Virus record (IMG/VR): IMGVR_UViG_3300022074_000316
Span: 1 to 26,516 of that record
DNA: 26,516 nucleotides
Reading direction: 5' to 3' (one strand)
Origin: a virus
In this document: positions 1 to 7,177 of the stretch, in pieces
How the letters are laid out: each line of letters begins with the position of its first letter
Position numbering within the stretch: position 1 is the stretch's first letter
Notes under the pieces: generated by a model
What the model saw: the letters and a program-made list of their open reading frames with translations, nothing else
Told to the model about the DNA's origin: nothing
Databases searched by the model: none
Program-made: the position numbers and the translations under genes

Positions 1-182
1 ATACTAGGATGTATTCAGGTAAAGCTAAAACAATCACTGACGGCACATCAGAAGCAGAAGTGTTTAATATTATAGGTCAACTAAGATCTTTAGAAAGAAT
101 CAAAGCTAGTGGAGAACTAGAAAACAAAACAGAAAAGAAAGAACAAATAACAAATGACCTTGGAGCAAAACCCAAAGTTTAA
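1..182 (+). CDS. 3' end of an unknown phage gene (partial)
   Basis: An open frame enters from the left edge and ends at TAA 180-182. It contains an ATG at 9-11, which would give a 57-residue protein, but no Shine-Dalgarno stands before it and the frame stays open upstream, so this is more likely the C-terminus of a longer gene. The visible part has a short helical stretch around SEAEVFNIIGQLRSLERIKA and ends in a Lys/Glu-rich tail. It overlaps the next gene by 29 nt, as is common here. I do not recognise the family. From its place beside the virion genes it may be a structural or morphogenesis protein, but that is a guess from position only. Confidence 0.5.
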   Translation, partial: TRMYSGKAKTITDGTSEAEVFNIIGQLRSLERIKASGELENKTEKKEQITNDLGAKPKV

Positions 183-822
183 TTTTGTATTTTTAGGACA
201 ATCTATTTTAAGATATGAAGTTCCTTTAGATATATTTTCAGCAATAAATTCTTTGTATGAAAAAAATAGATCTACTTTGGACCCAGCTAATAAACAATTA
301 GTAGGTAAAATAGAAAATGAACATTCTTTGTTTTATGGTGGTAAGGATGAATCTAAAATGAAGAACCACAATAGACTGACTCAAGATGTTTTAAAATATT
401 TTATGGACATGTTTAGACATTATTTAAATTGGAATAAGATAAGAGAATATGAAACTCATTTAAATTCTATATGGGTTAATGAAATGAAAGAACATGAATA
501 TAATCCAGTTCATATTCATAGAGGCACATTGTTTACAGGTTTATCTAGTGTTATGGTTTTAAGTTTACCGTCTACTTACGGTAAAGAATATTCAAATGAT
601 GAAGTTCCACAAAACGGTAAACTACAAATACTAGGCTCTGCTAGTGGTCAGTTTGCAAAAATAGATTTTCAACCAAGTTTAAAAGTAAGAGATTTTTTTA
701 TTTTTCCGTATGATATGAGACACTGTGTTTATCCTTTTAATAGTACAAATGAAACTAGAAGAACATTAGCTGCAAACTGTGATGTGCAGTTTGATCCAAT
801 AAAAAACAGAGGTGTATCATGA
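154..822 (+). CDS. putative 2OG-Fe(II) dioxygenase 1 of 4
   Basis: A 222-residue protein of the kind annotated in marine phages as 2OG-Fe(II) oxygenase. Such enzymes use 2-oxoglutarate and O2 to hydroxylate or otherwise oxidise a substrate; the substrate here is unknown. Visible signature: NPVHIHRG (H120, H122) followed by a hydrophobic beta strand, then FFIFPYDMRHCVYPF with the distal metal histidine H190, then the ETRRTLAAN strand whose R202/R203 is placed to bind 2-oxoglutarate. The proximal motif is HxH rather than canonical HxD, as in its neighbour at 1400. The ATG at 154 has no obvious Shine-Dalgarno, and the start overlaps the upstream frame. It overlaps the next oxygenase by 4 nt (ATGA). 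Fold assignment is fairly sure; the reaction is not known. Confidence 0.7.
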   Translation: MTLEQNPKFNFVFLGQSILRYEVPLDIFSAINSLYEKNRSTLDPANKQLVGKIENEHSLFYGGKDESKMKNHNRLTQDVLKYFMDMFRHYLNWNKIREYETHLNSIWVNEMKEHEYNPVHIHRGTLFTGLSSVMVLSLPSTYGKEYSNDEVPQNGKLQILGSASGQFAKIDFQPSLKVRDFFIFPYDMRHCVYPFNSTNETRRTLAANCDVQFDPIKNRGVS

Positions 823-1403
823 TAATTACAGAACCACGTTGGAAATCCTATTGTGTAACAACAAATAATCCATTGTTTTCACCAAAACAATGTCAGATGA
901 TTATTGAAGCTGGAAGAGCTCAACCAAAACAAGATGCAAGTGTTGGTTTGGCTAATAAAGAAGGAGGTATAGTAGATACTAAAACAAGAACTTCACATAT
1001 TAGTTGGATACCTTTTTCTAAAACACCAGAGATGTACAAAGACATAGAAAAGACTATGAAAACTACTAACGGCAATCATTTTGGTTTTGATGGTATGCAA
1101 ATTACAGAACTAGCTCAGTATACAGAATATCCATCTGGAGGTTTTTATGATTGGCACATGGACTCAGATGTCAACTTTGTACATGAACCCCCTGTTAGAA
1201 AAATATCTATGACTTGTTTATTATCACATGAGTCTGAGTTTGAAGGTGGAGAATTACAAATAGAAAAAGAAGAAAATAAAGTAATATTAAAACAAGGACA
1301 AGCTGTATTCTTTGCATCTTTTATTAAACACAGAGTAGCTCCTGTAACACGTGGTGTTAGAAAATCTTTAGTAATGTGGTTTGGAGGTCCACCATTAAGA
1401 TGA
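819..1403 (+). CDS. 2OG-Fe(II) dioxygenase, prolyl/PKHD hydroxylase type (2 of 4)
   Basis: A 194-residue protein with a complete P4Hc-type active site: DWHMDSD supplies HxD (H113, D115), FIKHRVAPV supplies the distal histidine H171, and GVRKSLVMW supplies the 2-oxoglutarate-binding R181. The stretch FEGGELQI is the conserved core strand before the distal histidine in this superfamily. The length matches single-domain PKHD/piracy-type hydroxylases. Known relatives hydroxylate proline or lysine side chains or small molecules; the substrate cannot be read from sequence. Start ATG 819 overlaps the previous stop (ATGA) and its own stop overlaps the next gene's ATG, so translation is probably coupled. 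This is the most canonical of the four oxygenases. Confidence 0.85.
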   Translation: MIITEPRWKSYCVTTNNPLFSPKQCQMIIEAGRAQPKQDASVGLANKEGGIVDTKTRTSHISWIPFSKTPEMYKDIEKTMKTTNGNHFGFDGMQITELAQYTEYPSGGFYDWHMDSDVNFVHEPPVRKISMTCLLSHESEFEGGELQIEKEENKVILKQGQAVFFASFIKHRVAPVTRGVRKSLVMWFGGPPLR

Positions 1404-1984
1404 TTAAAGAACAATTTTTTCCAACAACAATATACGCTAAAGATGTAGAACTAGACAATGATCTTTTTACAAGAGAAGTTGTTAGATGGTCTAATGAAGA
1501 TAAAGGTATACAAAGAACTAACATGAACGGTTGGCATAGTCATACCGACATGCATAAAATACCAGTGTTCAAACCTTTAGTAGATGAATTATTTAAAATG
1601 CAGTTTGAAGTATTTAATGAAGAATATTTAGATAGAGAACCTATTATTGGAAATATGTGGGCTAATATAAATCCACCAGGTGGATACAACAGACCACACA
1701 TACACCCTAATAGTCATTTTAGTGGTGTGTATTATATTAAAGCAACAAAAGATTCTGGTGACATAGTTTTTAACGACCCTAGATCTACATCACACATGGC
1801 TATGCCTGCTAGAAAAAAAGGTGAACCACCAAAACATTTGTGGAGAGAAGTTAGAGTTAACCCTATGGTTGGTAGAATTGTAATGTTTCCTGCATGGCTT
1901 TGGCATTGTGTTGATCCAAATAATACTAATGATATAAGAATATCTGTATCATTTAATTTTATACAGAAAGGATTTAATGTTTAA
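1400..1984 (+). CDS. putative 2OG-Fe(II) oxygenase, TIGR02466-like (3 of 4)
   Basis: I take the ATG at 1400 as start (194 residues) rather than the GTG at 1376, because it makes an ATGA overlap with the previous stop, has GGAGGT upstream at 1383-1388 (inside the previous gene), and begins like other members of this family (short N-terminus, then FFPTTIY). Signatures: NPPGGYNRPHIHPNSHFSGVYY (H100, H102), GRIVMFPAWLWHCVDPN (distal H169), then NDIRISVSFNF (R180). This N/PPG-H-H-SGVYY to FP-H to R-S-FN pattern matches the TIGR02466 putative 2OG-Fe(II) oxygenases found in cyanophages and marine bacteria. The substrate is unknown. Its stop lies 8 nt inside the next oxygenase gene. Confidence 0.8.
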   Translation: MIKEQFFPTTIYAKDVELDNDLFTREVVRWSNEDKGIQRTNMNGWHSHTDMHKIPVFKPLVDELFKMQFEVFNEEYLDREPIIGNMWANINPPGGYNRPHIHPNSHFSGVYYIKATKDSGDIVFNDPRSTSHMAMPARKKGEPPKHLWREVRVNPMVGRIVMFPAWLWHCVDPNNTNDIRISVSFNFIQKGFNV

Positions 1985-2618
1985 ATATCAAGTAATAAAA
2001 AATGCAGTATCATTTGAGTTAGCTAATTTTATATTTAATTATTTTTTACTTAAACGTGATGCGGTAAAATTTATGTACGACAATAACCTTGTTTACGATA
2101 CAGGAATGTTAGGAACTTGGTCAGATCAGCAAGTACCTAATACCTACTCACATTATGCAGATATGGTAATGGAGACTTTAATGATGAAAGTATTACCAAG
2201 AATGGAAAAAGAAACAGGGTTGAAACTATTACCTACGTATTCTTACGCTAGAATATATAAAAAAGGCGACATATTAAAAAGACACAAAGATAGACCTTCA
2301 TGCGAAATATCTACTACAGTTAATCTAGGTGGAGATCCATGGCCTATATTTATCGACGGTACGGGGTCTAATAACGTCATAGACGAGTATAAAAACATAC
2401 ATAAGCCCGATGCACCTAAAGGCACTAAAGTCTTGCTTGATGTAGGCGATATGCTAGTATATAGTGGATGTGAATTAGAGCATTGGAGAGAACCTTTTGA
2501 AGGAGATGTCTGTGGACAAGTATTCCTTCATTATAACCATGTAAATGGTCCTTTTGCTGATAAGAATAGGTTCGACAAAAGGCCGATGTTAGGTATTCCA
2601 CCAATACGGAATATATAA
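1977..2618 (+). CDS. 2OG-Fe(II) oxygenase-like protein (4 of 4)
   Basis: A 213-residue protein with a double-stranded beta-helix oxygenase signature: TYSYARIYKKGDILKRHKDRPS gives HxD (H103, D105), ISTTVNLGGDPWPI follows as a core strand, and GDMLVYSGCELEHWREPF gives the distal histidine H169. The position about 12 residues after H169, where an Arg or Lys usually binds 2-oxoglutarate, reads GQVFLHYN (Q181); R171 is the nearest alternative. The family occurs in marine phages, often with unknown substrate. The start ATG 1977 has AAGG at 1968-1971 and overlaps the previous gene by 8 nt. Part of the gene (about 2320-2440) has higher GC than the surrounding sequence. Confidence 0.75.
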   Translation: MFKYQVIKNAVSFELANFIFNYFLLKRDAVKFMYDNNLVYDTGMLGTWSDQQVPNTYSHYADMVMETLMMKVLPRMEKETGLKLLPTYSYARIYKKGDILKRHKDRPSCEISTTVNLGGDPWPIFIDGTGSNNVIDEYKNIHKPDAPKGTKVLLDVGDMLVYSGCELEHWREPFEGDVCGQVFLHYNHVNGPFADKNRFDKRPMLGIPPIRNI

Positions 2619-2629
2619 TATGAGGTTAT

Positions 2630-4807
2630 ATGCTACAAAAAATAGGTTTTCAGCCTGGAATAAATAAACAAGTTACAGCCACGGGAGCAGAGCAACAGTG
2701 GATAGATTGTGATAATGTTAGATTTAGATATGGTACACCTGAAAAGATAGGTGGCTGGAAACAATTAGGTGATGATAAATTAACTGGTGCAGGTAGAGGT
2801 CTTCATCACTTTGTAAATAGTTTAGCTAGAAAGTATGCAATTATTGGAACAAACAGAATTTTATACGCATACTCAGGTGGTGTGTTTTATGACATACATC
2901 CAATCAAATCTACAAACACTCTTACAAGTGCATTCACCACGACTAACGGATCATCAACTGTTACAATAACTTTTGGTAGTGATCACGGTATATCTGCACA
3001 AGATATAATTTTATTAGATAATTTTTCTACTATAACTAATTCTGATTTTGCATCTGCAAATTTTGATAACAAAAAATTTATGGTAACAACTGTACCATCT
3101 TCAACAACTATTACTATTACAATGGCATCAAACGAATCAGGATCTGGTGCAACAACATCAGGTGGTATTAGAGTACAACACTACTACCCTGTAGGACCCG
3201 CTGTACAAGCACAAGGTTTTGGTTGGTCACTTGGATCATGGGGTGGAGAAGTAGCTGGTGAACCTACTACAACATTAACTAATGGTATTAATAGTTCTGT
3301 TACAACAGGAATTATATTAGGAGATGTATCACAGTTTCCAGACTCAGGTACAAACTTTATAAAAATAAACAGTGAGGAAATATCTTATACAGGTATAACA
3401 AGTAATGAACTTACTGGTGTTACAAGAGGTGTTCGAGGAACAACAGCAGCATCACATAATGGTGGCGATGCAGTTACTAGCACAACAAACTTTGTAGCAT
3501 GGGGTGAGGCAGCATCTGGAGACTTAGTATTAGAACCTGGTATGTGGTCACTAGATAATTTTGGTGATAAAGCTATTTGTTTAATTCACGACAGTGCTGT
3601 ATTCGAATGGAACTCTGCAGCAACAAATGCAACAGATAATAGAGCAACAATTATAACTGGTGCACCAACAGCGTCACGTCACATGTTAGTATCTACTCCT
3701 GATAGACACTTAGTATTTTTTGGAACAGAAACAACTATAGGAACACCTACAACACAAGATGATATGTTTGTTAGATTCTCAGACCAAGAGGATATAAATA
3801 CTTATACACCTACAGCAACCAATACAGCGGGCACACAAAGACTGGCCGATGGATCACAAATTAGAGGAGCCATCAGAGGTCGTGATGCAATTTATGTTTG
3901 GACTGATACAGCATTATTTACTCAACGTTTTGTTGGTCAACCGTTTACCTTTGCGTTCGCACAAGTTGGAACTAACTGTGGACTCGTTGGACAGAATGCA
4001 TGTGTAGAGGTCGATGGTTCTGCATACTGGATGTCAGAAAATGGTTTTTTTAGATATGCTGGTAAATTAGAATCACTACCATGTTTAGTAGAAGATTTTG
4101 TATATGATGATATAAATTTAGAATCTGGTAATCAAATGGTGTCTGCTGGATTAAACAATCTTTTTGGTGAAGTCATATGGTTTTATCCAACTTCCTCATC
4201 ATCTGTTGTAAACAGAATGGTTGCATATAACTATTTTGACTCTTCACCACAAAGACCTGTTTGGACAAATGGAACATTAGCTAGAACAATGTGGGAGGAC
4301 TCTGCAGTATTTGGTAGTCCTCATGCAACAGAATATAGTGCAGGGGTAGATACATCTTTTGATGTTGTAGGAAACACGGAAGGTTCTACAATATACTATC
4401 AACACGAAACAGGAACAGATCAAGTTCAAGGTGGTGCAACAACTGCAATTGTTGCAAGTATTGAATCAGGAGACTTTGATATTACACAAAGAATAGTAGG
4501 TAATCAAATGACTGGAATAGCTGATACAAGAGGTGATGGTGAATTTATAATGAAGATTAGGAGATTTATACCAGACTTTATATCTCAAACAGGAGCAACT
4601 AGAATCACTTTAAATTTAAGAAACTTTCCAAATGACTCACAAAGTGGTTCATCATTAGGCCCATTTGACATAACATCCAGCACAAAAAAAGTAGATACAA
4701 GAGCTCGTGCACGTGCTATAGCTCTTAAAATATCTAATACATCTTCTAATCAAAGTTGGAAGTTGGGAACATTTAGATTAGATATACAACCAGACGGGAG
4801 ACGATAA
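2630..4807 (+). CDS. P22 gp10-like tail / packaged-DNA stabilisation protein
   Basis: A 725-residue beta-rich protein. The N-terminus (QWIDCDNVRFRYGTPEKIGGW), the propeller-like repeats in the middle (RGRDAIYVWTDTALF, NACVEVDGSAYWMSENGFFRY) and the C-terminal strand pattern ending WKLGTFRLDIQPDGRR resemble the phage stabilisation family represented by P22 gp10, which sits between portal and tail needle and helps keep DNA packaged. Two modules appear inserted near the N-terminus: residues about 97-183 (Thr/Ser-rich) and about 211-285. The second contains the EEISYTG and GVTRGVRGTTAASHNGG pattern seen in many phage tail proteins. GAGG at 2622-2625 precedes the ATG with short spacing. The next gene starts inside its stop (TAATG). 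Assignment is by pattern, not alignment. Confidence 0.55.
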   Translation: MLQKIGFQPGINKQVTATGAEQQWIDCDNVRFRYGTPEKIGGWKQLGDDKLTGAGRGLHHFVNSLARKYAIIGTNRILYAYSGGVFYDIHPIKSTNTLTSAFTTTNGSSTVTITFGSDHGISAQDIILLDNFSTITNSDFASANFDNKKFMVTTVPSSTTITITMASNESGSGATTSGGIRVQHYYPVGPAVQAQGFGWSLGSWGGEVAGEPTTTLTNGINSSVTTGIILGDVSQFPDSGTNFIKINSEEISYTGITSNELTGVTRGVRGTTAASHNGGDAVTSTTNFVAWGEAASGDLVLEPGMWSLDNFGDKAICLIHDSAVFEWNSAATNATDNRATIITGAPTASRHMLVSTPDRHLVFFGTETTIGTPTTQDDMFVRFSDQEDINTYTPTATNTAGTQRLADGSQIRGAIRGRDAIYVWTDTALFTQRFVGQPFTFAFAQVGTNCGLVGQNACVEVDGSAYWMSENGFFRYAGKLESLPCLVEDFVYDDINLESGNQMVSAGLNNLFGEVIWFYPTSSSSVVNRMVAYNYFDSSPQRPVWTNGTLARTMWEDSAVFGSPHATEYSAGVDTSFDVVGNTEGSTIYYQHETGTDQVQGGATTAIVASIESGDFDITQRIVGNQMTGIADTRGDGEFIMKIRRFIPDFISQTGATRITLNLRNFPNDSQSGSSLGPFDITSSTKKVDTRARARAIALKISNTSSNQSWKLGTFRLDIQPDGRR

Positions 4808-5550
4808 TGTCAGTAATGGATATTTATGGAATAAATCCAAACGTGGGTCCAGGTGGAATAGATGCATCTTTACCTGATTTTGATTTATCAATACCATCAG
4901 ATATTCCAGGTATGACACGTCCAGCAATTAATTTTAGAGACGCTCCAGTTAATTTTATGATGAGACAAAATAATCCTAGAGTGTTTGATCCTATGGTTAA
5001 TATTAAAAATTTTGCTCAGAATCTACCTACTAATTTTTCAACAGGTCTTAGTAAAACTTTTGATATAGGAAAAACAGTTGGCACTGGAATAGTATCTGCG
5101 TTGACAGGTTTACCTGGACTATCTACAGCATTAGGTTTATTTAATGAAACTCCAGAACAAAAAGCATTAAGAGAATTTTATGAAGCAACAACAGGTTTAA
5201 CAAGCACTGGTCAAATAGCATCTGGTATCATGCAAGGATATAATCCAGTATCTGGTTTTGGTCCTCAAGGTTTAACTTCAGCAATAGATCAAAGAATAGG
5301 AACTATTAAAAACACTTTAAAAAATAAAAAATCTGCAATTCTTGAAGCAAGACTTAAAGAGTTAGAAGCAATAAAAGCGGCAGAGGCAAAAGCTAGAATG
5401 GATGCTTTTGAAAAATCTGGTAGAAGAGCAGAAGTAAAAGATCTTCAATCTAGAATTGATAGAGGTGATTTTGATGGTGGTAATAAAGACGATGCACCAG
5501 GTGGAGCAGCATCAAATCAAGATGCACAAAGAGGGGGACAGTATGGCTAA
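4807..5550 (+). CDS. putative virion protein, unknown
   Basis: A 247-residue protein that begins in the stop codon of the gp10-like gene (TAATG). The N-terminal part is rich in Pro, Gly and Asn (MSVMDIYGINPNVGPGGID). A Gly/Leu-rich hydrophobic stretch (TGIVSALTGLPGLSTALGLF, residues about 95-115) could interact with membrane. Residues about 165-215 form a charged helix (ILEARLKELEAIKAAEAKAR), and the tail is Gly/Asp/Gln-rich. I do not recognise a named family. Its place directly after the gp10-like gene and its composition suggest a minor structural or ejected protein, comparable in position to the P22 gp14/gp7 region; this is an inference from order only. Confidence 0.6.
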   Translation: MSVMDIYGINPNVGPGGIDASLPDFDLSIPSDIPGMTRPAINFRDAPVNFMMRQNNPRVFDPMVNIKNFAQNLPTNFSTGLSKTFDIGKTVGTGIVSALTGLPGLSTALGLFNETPEQKALREFYEATTGLTSTGQIASGIMQGYNPVSGFGPQGLTSAIDQRIGTIKNTLKNKKSAILEARLKELEAIKAAEAKARMDAFEKSGRRAEVKDLQSRIDRGDFDGGNKDDAPGGAASNQDAQRGGQYG

Positions 5551-5707
5551 GATAGTACAAGTATTAACAAGACCAGCAGAACAATATGATTTACCTACAG
5601 CAGAAGCTCAGGTAAGAGATCTTGATGCAATTGTAGAAAAATTAAATACAACATTCCAAGAAGAATTAAAACAAGAGGTAGAAGCATTTAACTTTTTTTT
5701 ACAATAA
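5543..5707 (+). CDS. small virion-module protein (54 aa)
   Basis: I choose the ATG at 5543 (54 residues) over earlier in-frame starts because GAGGGGGA at 5531-5538 is a strong Shine-Dalgarno 4 nt upstream. The protein begins MAKIVQVLTRPAEQYDLPTA, followed by a predicted amphipathic helix (VRDLDAIVEKLNTTFQEELKQE) and ends FNFFLQ. The gene overlaps the previous one by 8 nt, and its stop overlaps the next ATG (TAATG). The last codons run over eight T's and form a T TTT TTA heptamer in the reading frame (see the separate entry). Function unknown; the size and context fit a small structural or assembly protein. Confidence 0.65.
   Translation: MAKIVQVLTRPAEQYDLPTAEAQVRDLDAIVEKLNTTFQEELKQEVEAFNFFLQ
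5693..5701 (+). other. possible -1 frameshift site (U UUU UUA)
   Basis: The zero frame of the 54-residue gene reads TTT TTT TTA CAA TAA, which contains the heptamer T|TTT|TTA. This matches the X XXY YYZ rule and is the same heptamer used by HIV-1 gag-pol. A -1 slip would continue ACA ATA ATG, in frame with the gene starting at 5707, giving a fusion of about 169 residues. No clear downstream stem or pseudoknot was found by eye, so it may be chance in an AT-rich genome or a site of polymerase slippage. Confidence 0.35.
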
Positions 5708-6048
5708 TGGCTAATAGTTTTATAAATAAAAAAGCAGATTTAACGACAACAGATCTTACTACACTGTATACAGTGCCTAGTTTTAAAACGGCTGTTGTTA
5801 AATCATTAATAGTATCAGAGGATGCTGGATCAGGAAGTACAATAACTATAACTTTAGTAAATGCTAGTGGTACTATATTTAATTTATTTAAAGATAAAGC
5901 CATAGCATCTAAAGCAACCACAGAACTTTTATCTCAACCTCTTGTAATGGAAGAGAGTGAGATATTAAAAGTACAAGCTGCTGACGCGAACGAGCTGCAC
6001 GTCATAGCTTCTATATTAGAAATACAGCCAAGAGAGGTAGTAGCATAG
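5707..6048 (+). CDS. small beta-rich virion protein
   Basis: A 113-residue protein with alternating beta-strand pattern: LTTLYTVPSFKTAVVKSLIVSEDAG, STITITLVNASGTIFNLF, then LLSQPLVMEESEILKVQAADANELHVIASILEI. The layout looks like a small beta-sandwich that could be a decoration, tail-fibre-base or tail-associated protein; small proteins of this style are common in marine phage virion modules, but I cannot name the family. Start ATG 5707 lies in the previous stop codon (TAATG), with no Shine-Dalgarno of its own, so it depends on translational coupling or on frameshifting. It ends in TAG, overlapping by one base the GTG start of the following small gene. The 3' end has a GC-richer patch near 5981-6005. 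Confidence 0.6.
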   Translation: MANSFINKKADLTTTDLTTLYTVPSFKTAVVKSLIVSEDAGSGSTITITLVNASGTIFNLFKDKAIASKATTELLSQPLVMEESEILKVQAADANELHVIASILEIQPREVVA

Positions 6049-6227
6049 TGAAAGACATACCAATAATAGAACCAAAAGAGATTATAACAACAATAACCAA
6101 TATGAAAACAGGTGAGGTATATAAGGACGATAATGAATGGAAAGCTAAAAATATACCAGAATCTGACATAAGAAAAGATGTCAGGGTCATCATGCCGAGC
6201 CTTGATTTATTTGGAGAAACGAAATAA
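6048..6227 (+). CDS. small conserved phage protein, GTG start (59 aa)
   Basis: A 59-residue frame begins with GTG at 6048, sharing one base with the previous TAG, and ends at TAA 6225-6227. It fills the otherwise empty interval before the next gene. The preceding gene ends with GAGAGG at 6032-6037, which can serve as Shine-Dalgarno about 10 nt upstream. The protein begins KDIPIIEPKEIITTITNMK, contains GEVYKDDNEWKAKNIP, and ends with VRVIMPSLDLFGETK. I have an impression, not a verified match, of similar C-terminal MPSLDLFG endings in other marine phages. The function is unknown; the position within the virion module suggests a structural or assembly role. Confidence 0.6.
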   Translation: MKDIPIIEPKEIITTITNMKTGEVYKDDNEWKAKNIPESDIRKDVRVIMPSLDLFGETK

Positions 6228-6238
6228 GATAGCAAACT

Positions 6239-7177
6239 ATGGCAATTTCAAGATCACAGATGGAAAGACAACTTAGAAACATGGGTGGAATCATGAGTTT
6301 AGAAGAACCCAGACAAGGATACTTTTTAGGTAAGATTGTAAGAAAAGCTAAAAAAGCTGTAAAGAAAGTTGTTAAGAGTCCTGTTGGTAAAGCTGCAATA
6401 TTAGGAGCCTTAACTTTTGGTATACCAGGAACACAGTTTGGTGGACTTGCTGGTGGCAAAGGTTTAACAGGATTAAAGGGAAATTTATTTGGAAAAACAC
6501 TTTCTATGGGAGGAAATTTAGGAAGAGGAACTGGACTTCTATCTAAAACTCCAGGTTTTTTTGGTAAATTAGGTTTAACAAAAGGTGGTGGTGCTATGGG
6601 TTTAACAGGTCTTGGTAAGATTGCAGGTATTACAGGTCTATCGGGATTAGCTGGATTGATGGCTGCTGGTGAACAAGACGAAGAAGATGAAATAGATTTT
6701 AGCCAATTAGATAGAGGCGAAGGGTTAAATATTTTAGATATTGTTGCACGTGCAAGAAAAAATGATCCTGAGTTTAGATTTTTACCTGGTGCGGAATTTA
6801 CAGGAACTTATGCAGAAGGTGGTGAAGTAGATAAAAGTAAAATGATAAAAGACATGTTAGATAGAGGTGCTGACGATGATCTTATTAAATCTATAACAAA
6901 GGCGTCTCAAGAAGAAATAGACTCTGTTAAAAATAATCAAGCTGAAGGTAAGGCTGAGGGTGGACTCATGAACCTTGGAGGCATGGAGATGGATCTTAGA
7001 GGTGGTGGATTTGTACCCATGGGTGCTAAAGAAAAGGCCGATGACGTACCAGCTAGATTATCTAAAAATGAATTTGTAATGACCGCTGATGCTGTAAGAG
7101 CAGCAGGTGGAGGAAGTGTTGATAAAGGCGCAGATAAGATGTATAACCTTATGAAAGATTTGGAGAGTAGAGTATAA
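6239..7177 (+). CDS. putative virion protein with C-terminal NEFVMTADAV motif
   Basis: A 312-residue protein. Residues about 31-60 are strongly basic (KIVRKAKKAVKKVVKSPVGK); about 65-145 are a long Gly/Leu-rich, low-charge region with repeated GLxGL units that could be membrane-active; then an acidic patch (EQDEEDEIDF). The C-terminal block, about 267-312, reads DDVPARLSKNEFVMTADAVRAAGGG, followed by a GADKMYNLMKDLE helix. This LSxNEFV(M/F)TADAV motif recurs in structural proteins of many marine phages, to my recollection, though its role is unknown. The start has only a weak upstream signal. Its stop overlaps the next ATG. Likely a minor capsid, tail or ejected protein. Confidence 0.6.
   Translation: MAISRSQMERQLRNMGGIMSLEEPRQGYFLGKIVRKAKKAVKKVVKSPVGKAAILGALTFGIPGTQFGGLAGGKGLTGLKGNLFGKTLSMGGNLGRGTGLLSKTPGFFGKLGLTKGGGAMGLTGLGKIAGITGLSGLAGLMAAGEQDEEDEIDFSQLDRGEGLNILDIVARARKNDPEFRFLPGAEFTGTYAEGGEVDKSKMIKDMLDRGADDDLIKSITKASQEEIDSVKNNQAEGKAEGGLMNLGGMEMDLRGGGFVPMGAKEKADDVPARLSKNEFVMTADAVRAAGGGSVDKGADKMYNLMKDLESRV

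Noticed and set aside
1376-1399. GTG start extending the third oxygenase
   Set aside because: ATG 1400 gives the ATGA coupling with the upstream gene and a family-like N-terminus.
5456-5542. Upstream start for the 54-residue gene
   Set aside because: The extra residues come from an out-of-frame reading of the previous gene; the strong GAGGGGGA site marks ATG 5543.
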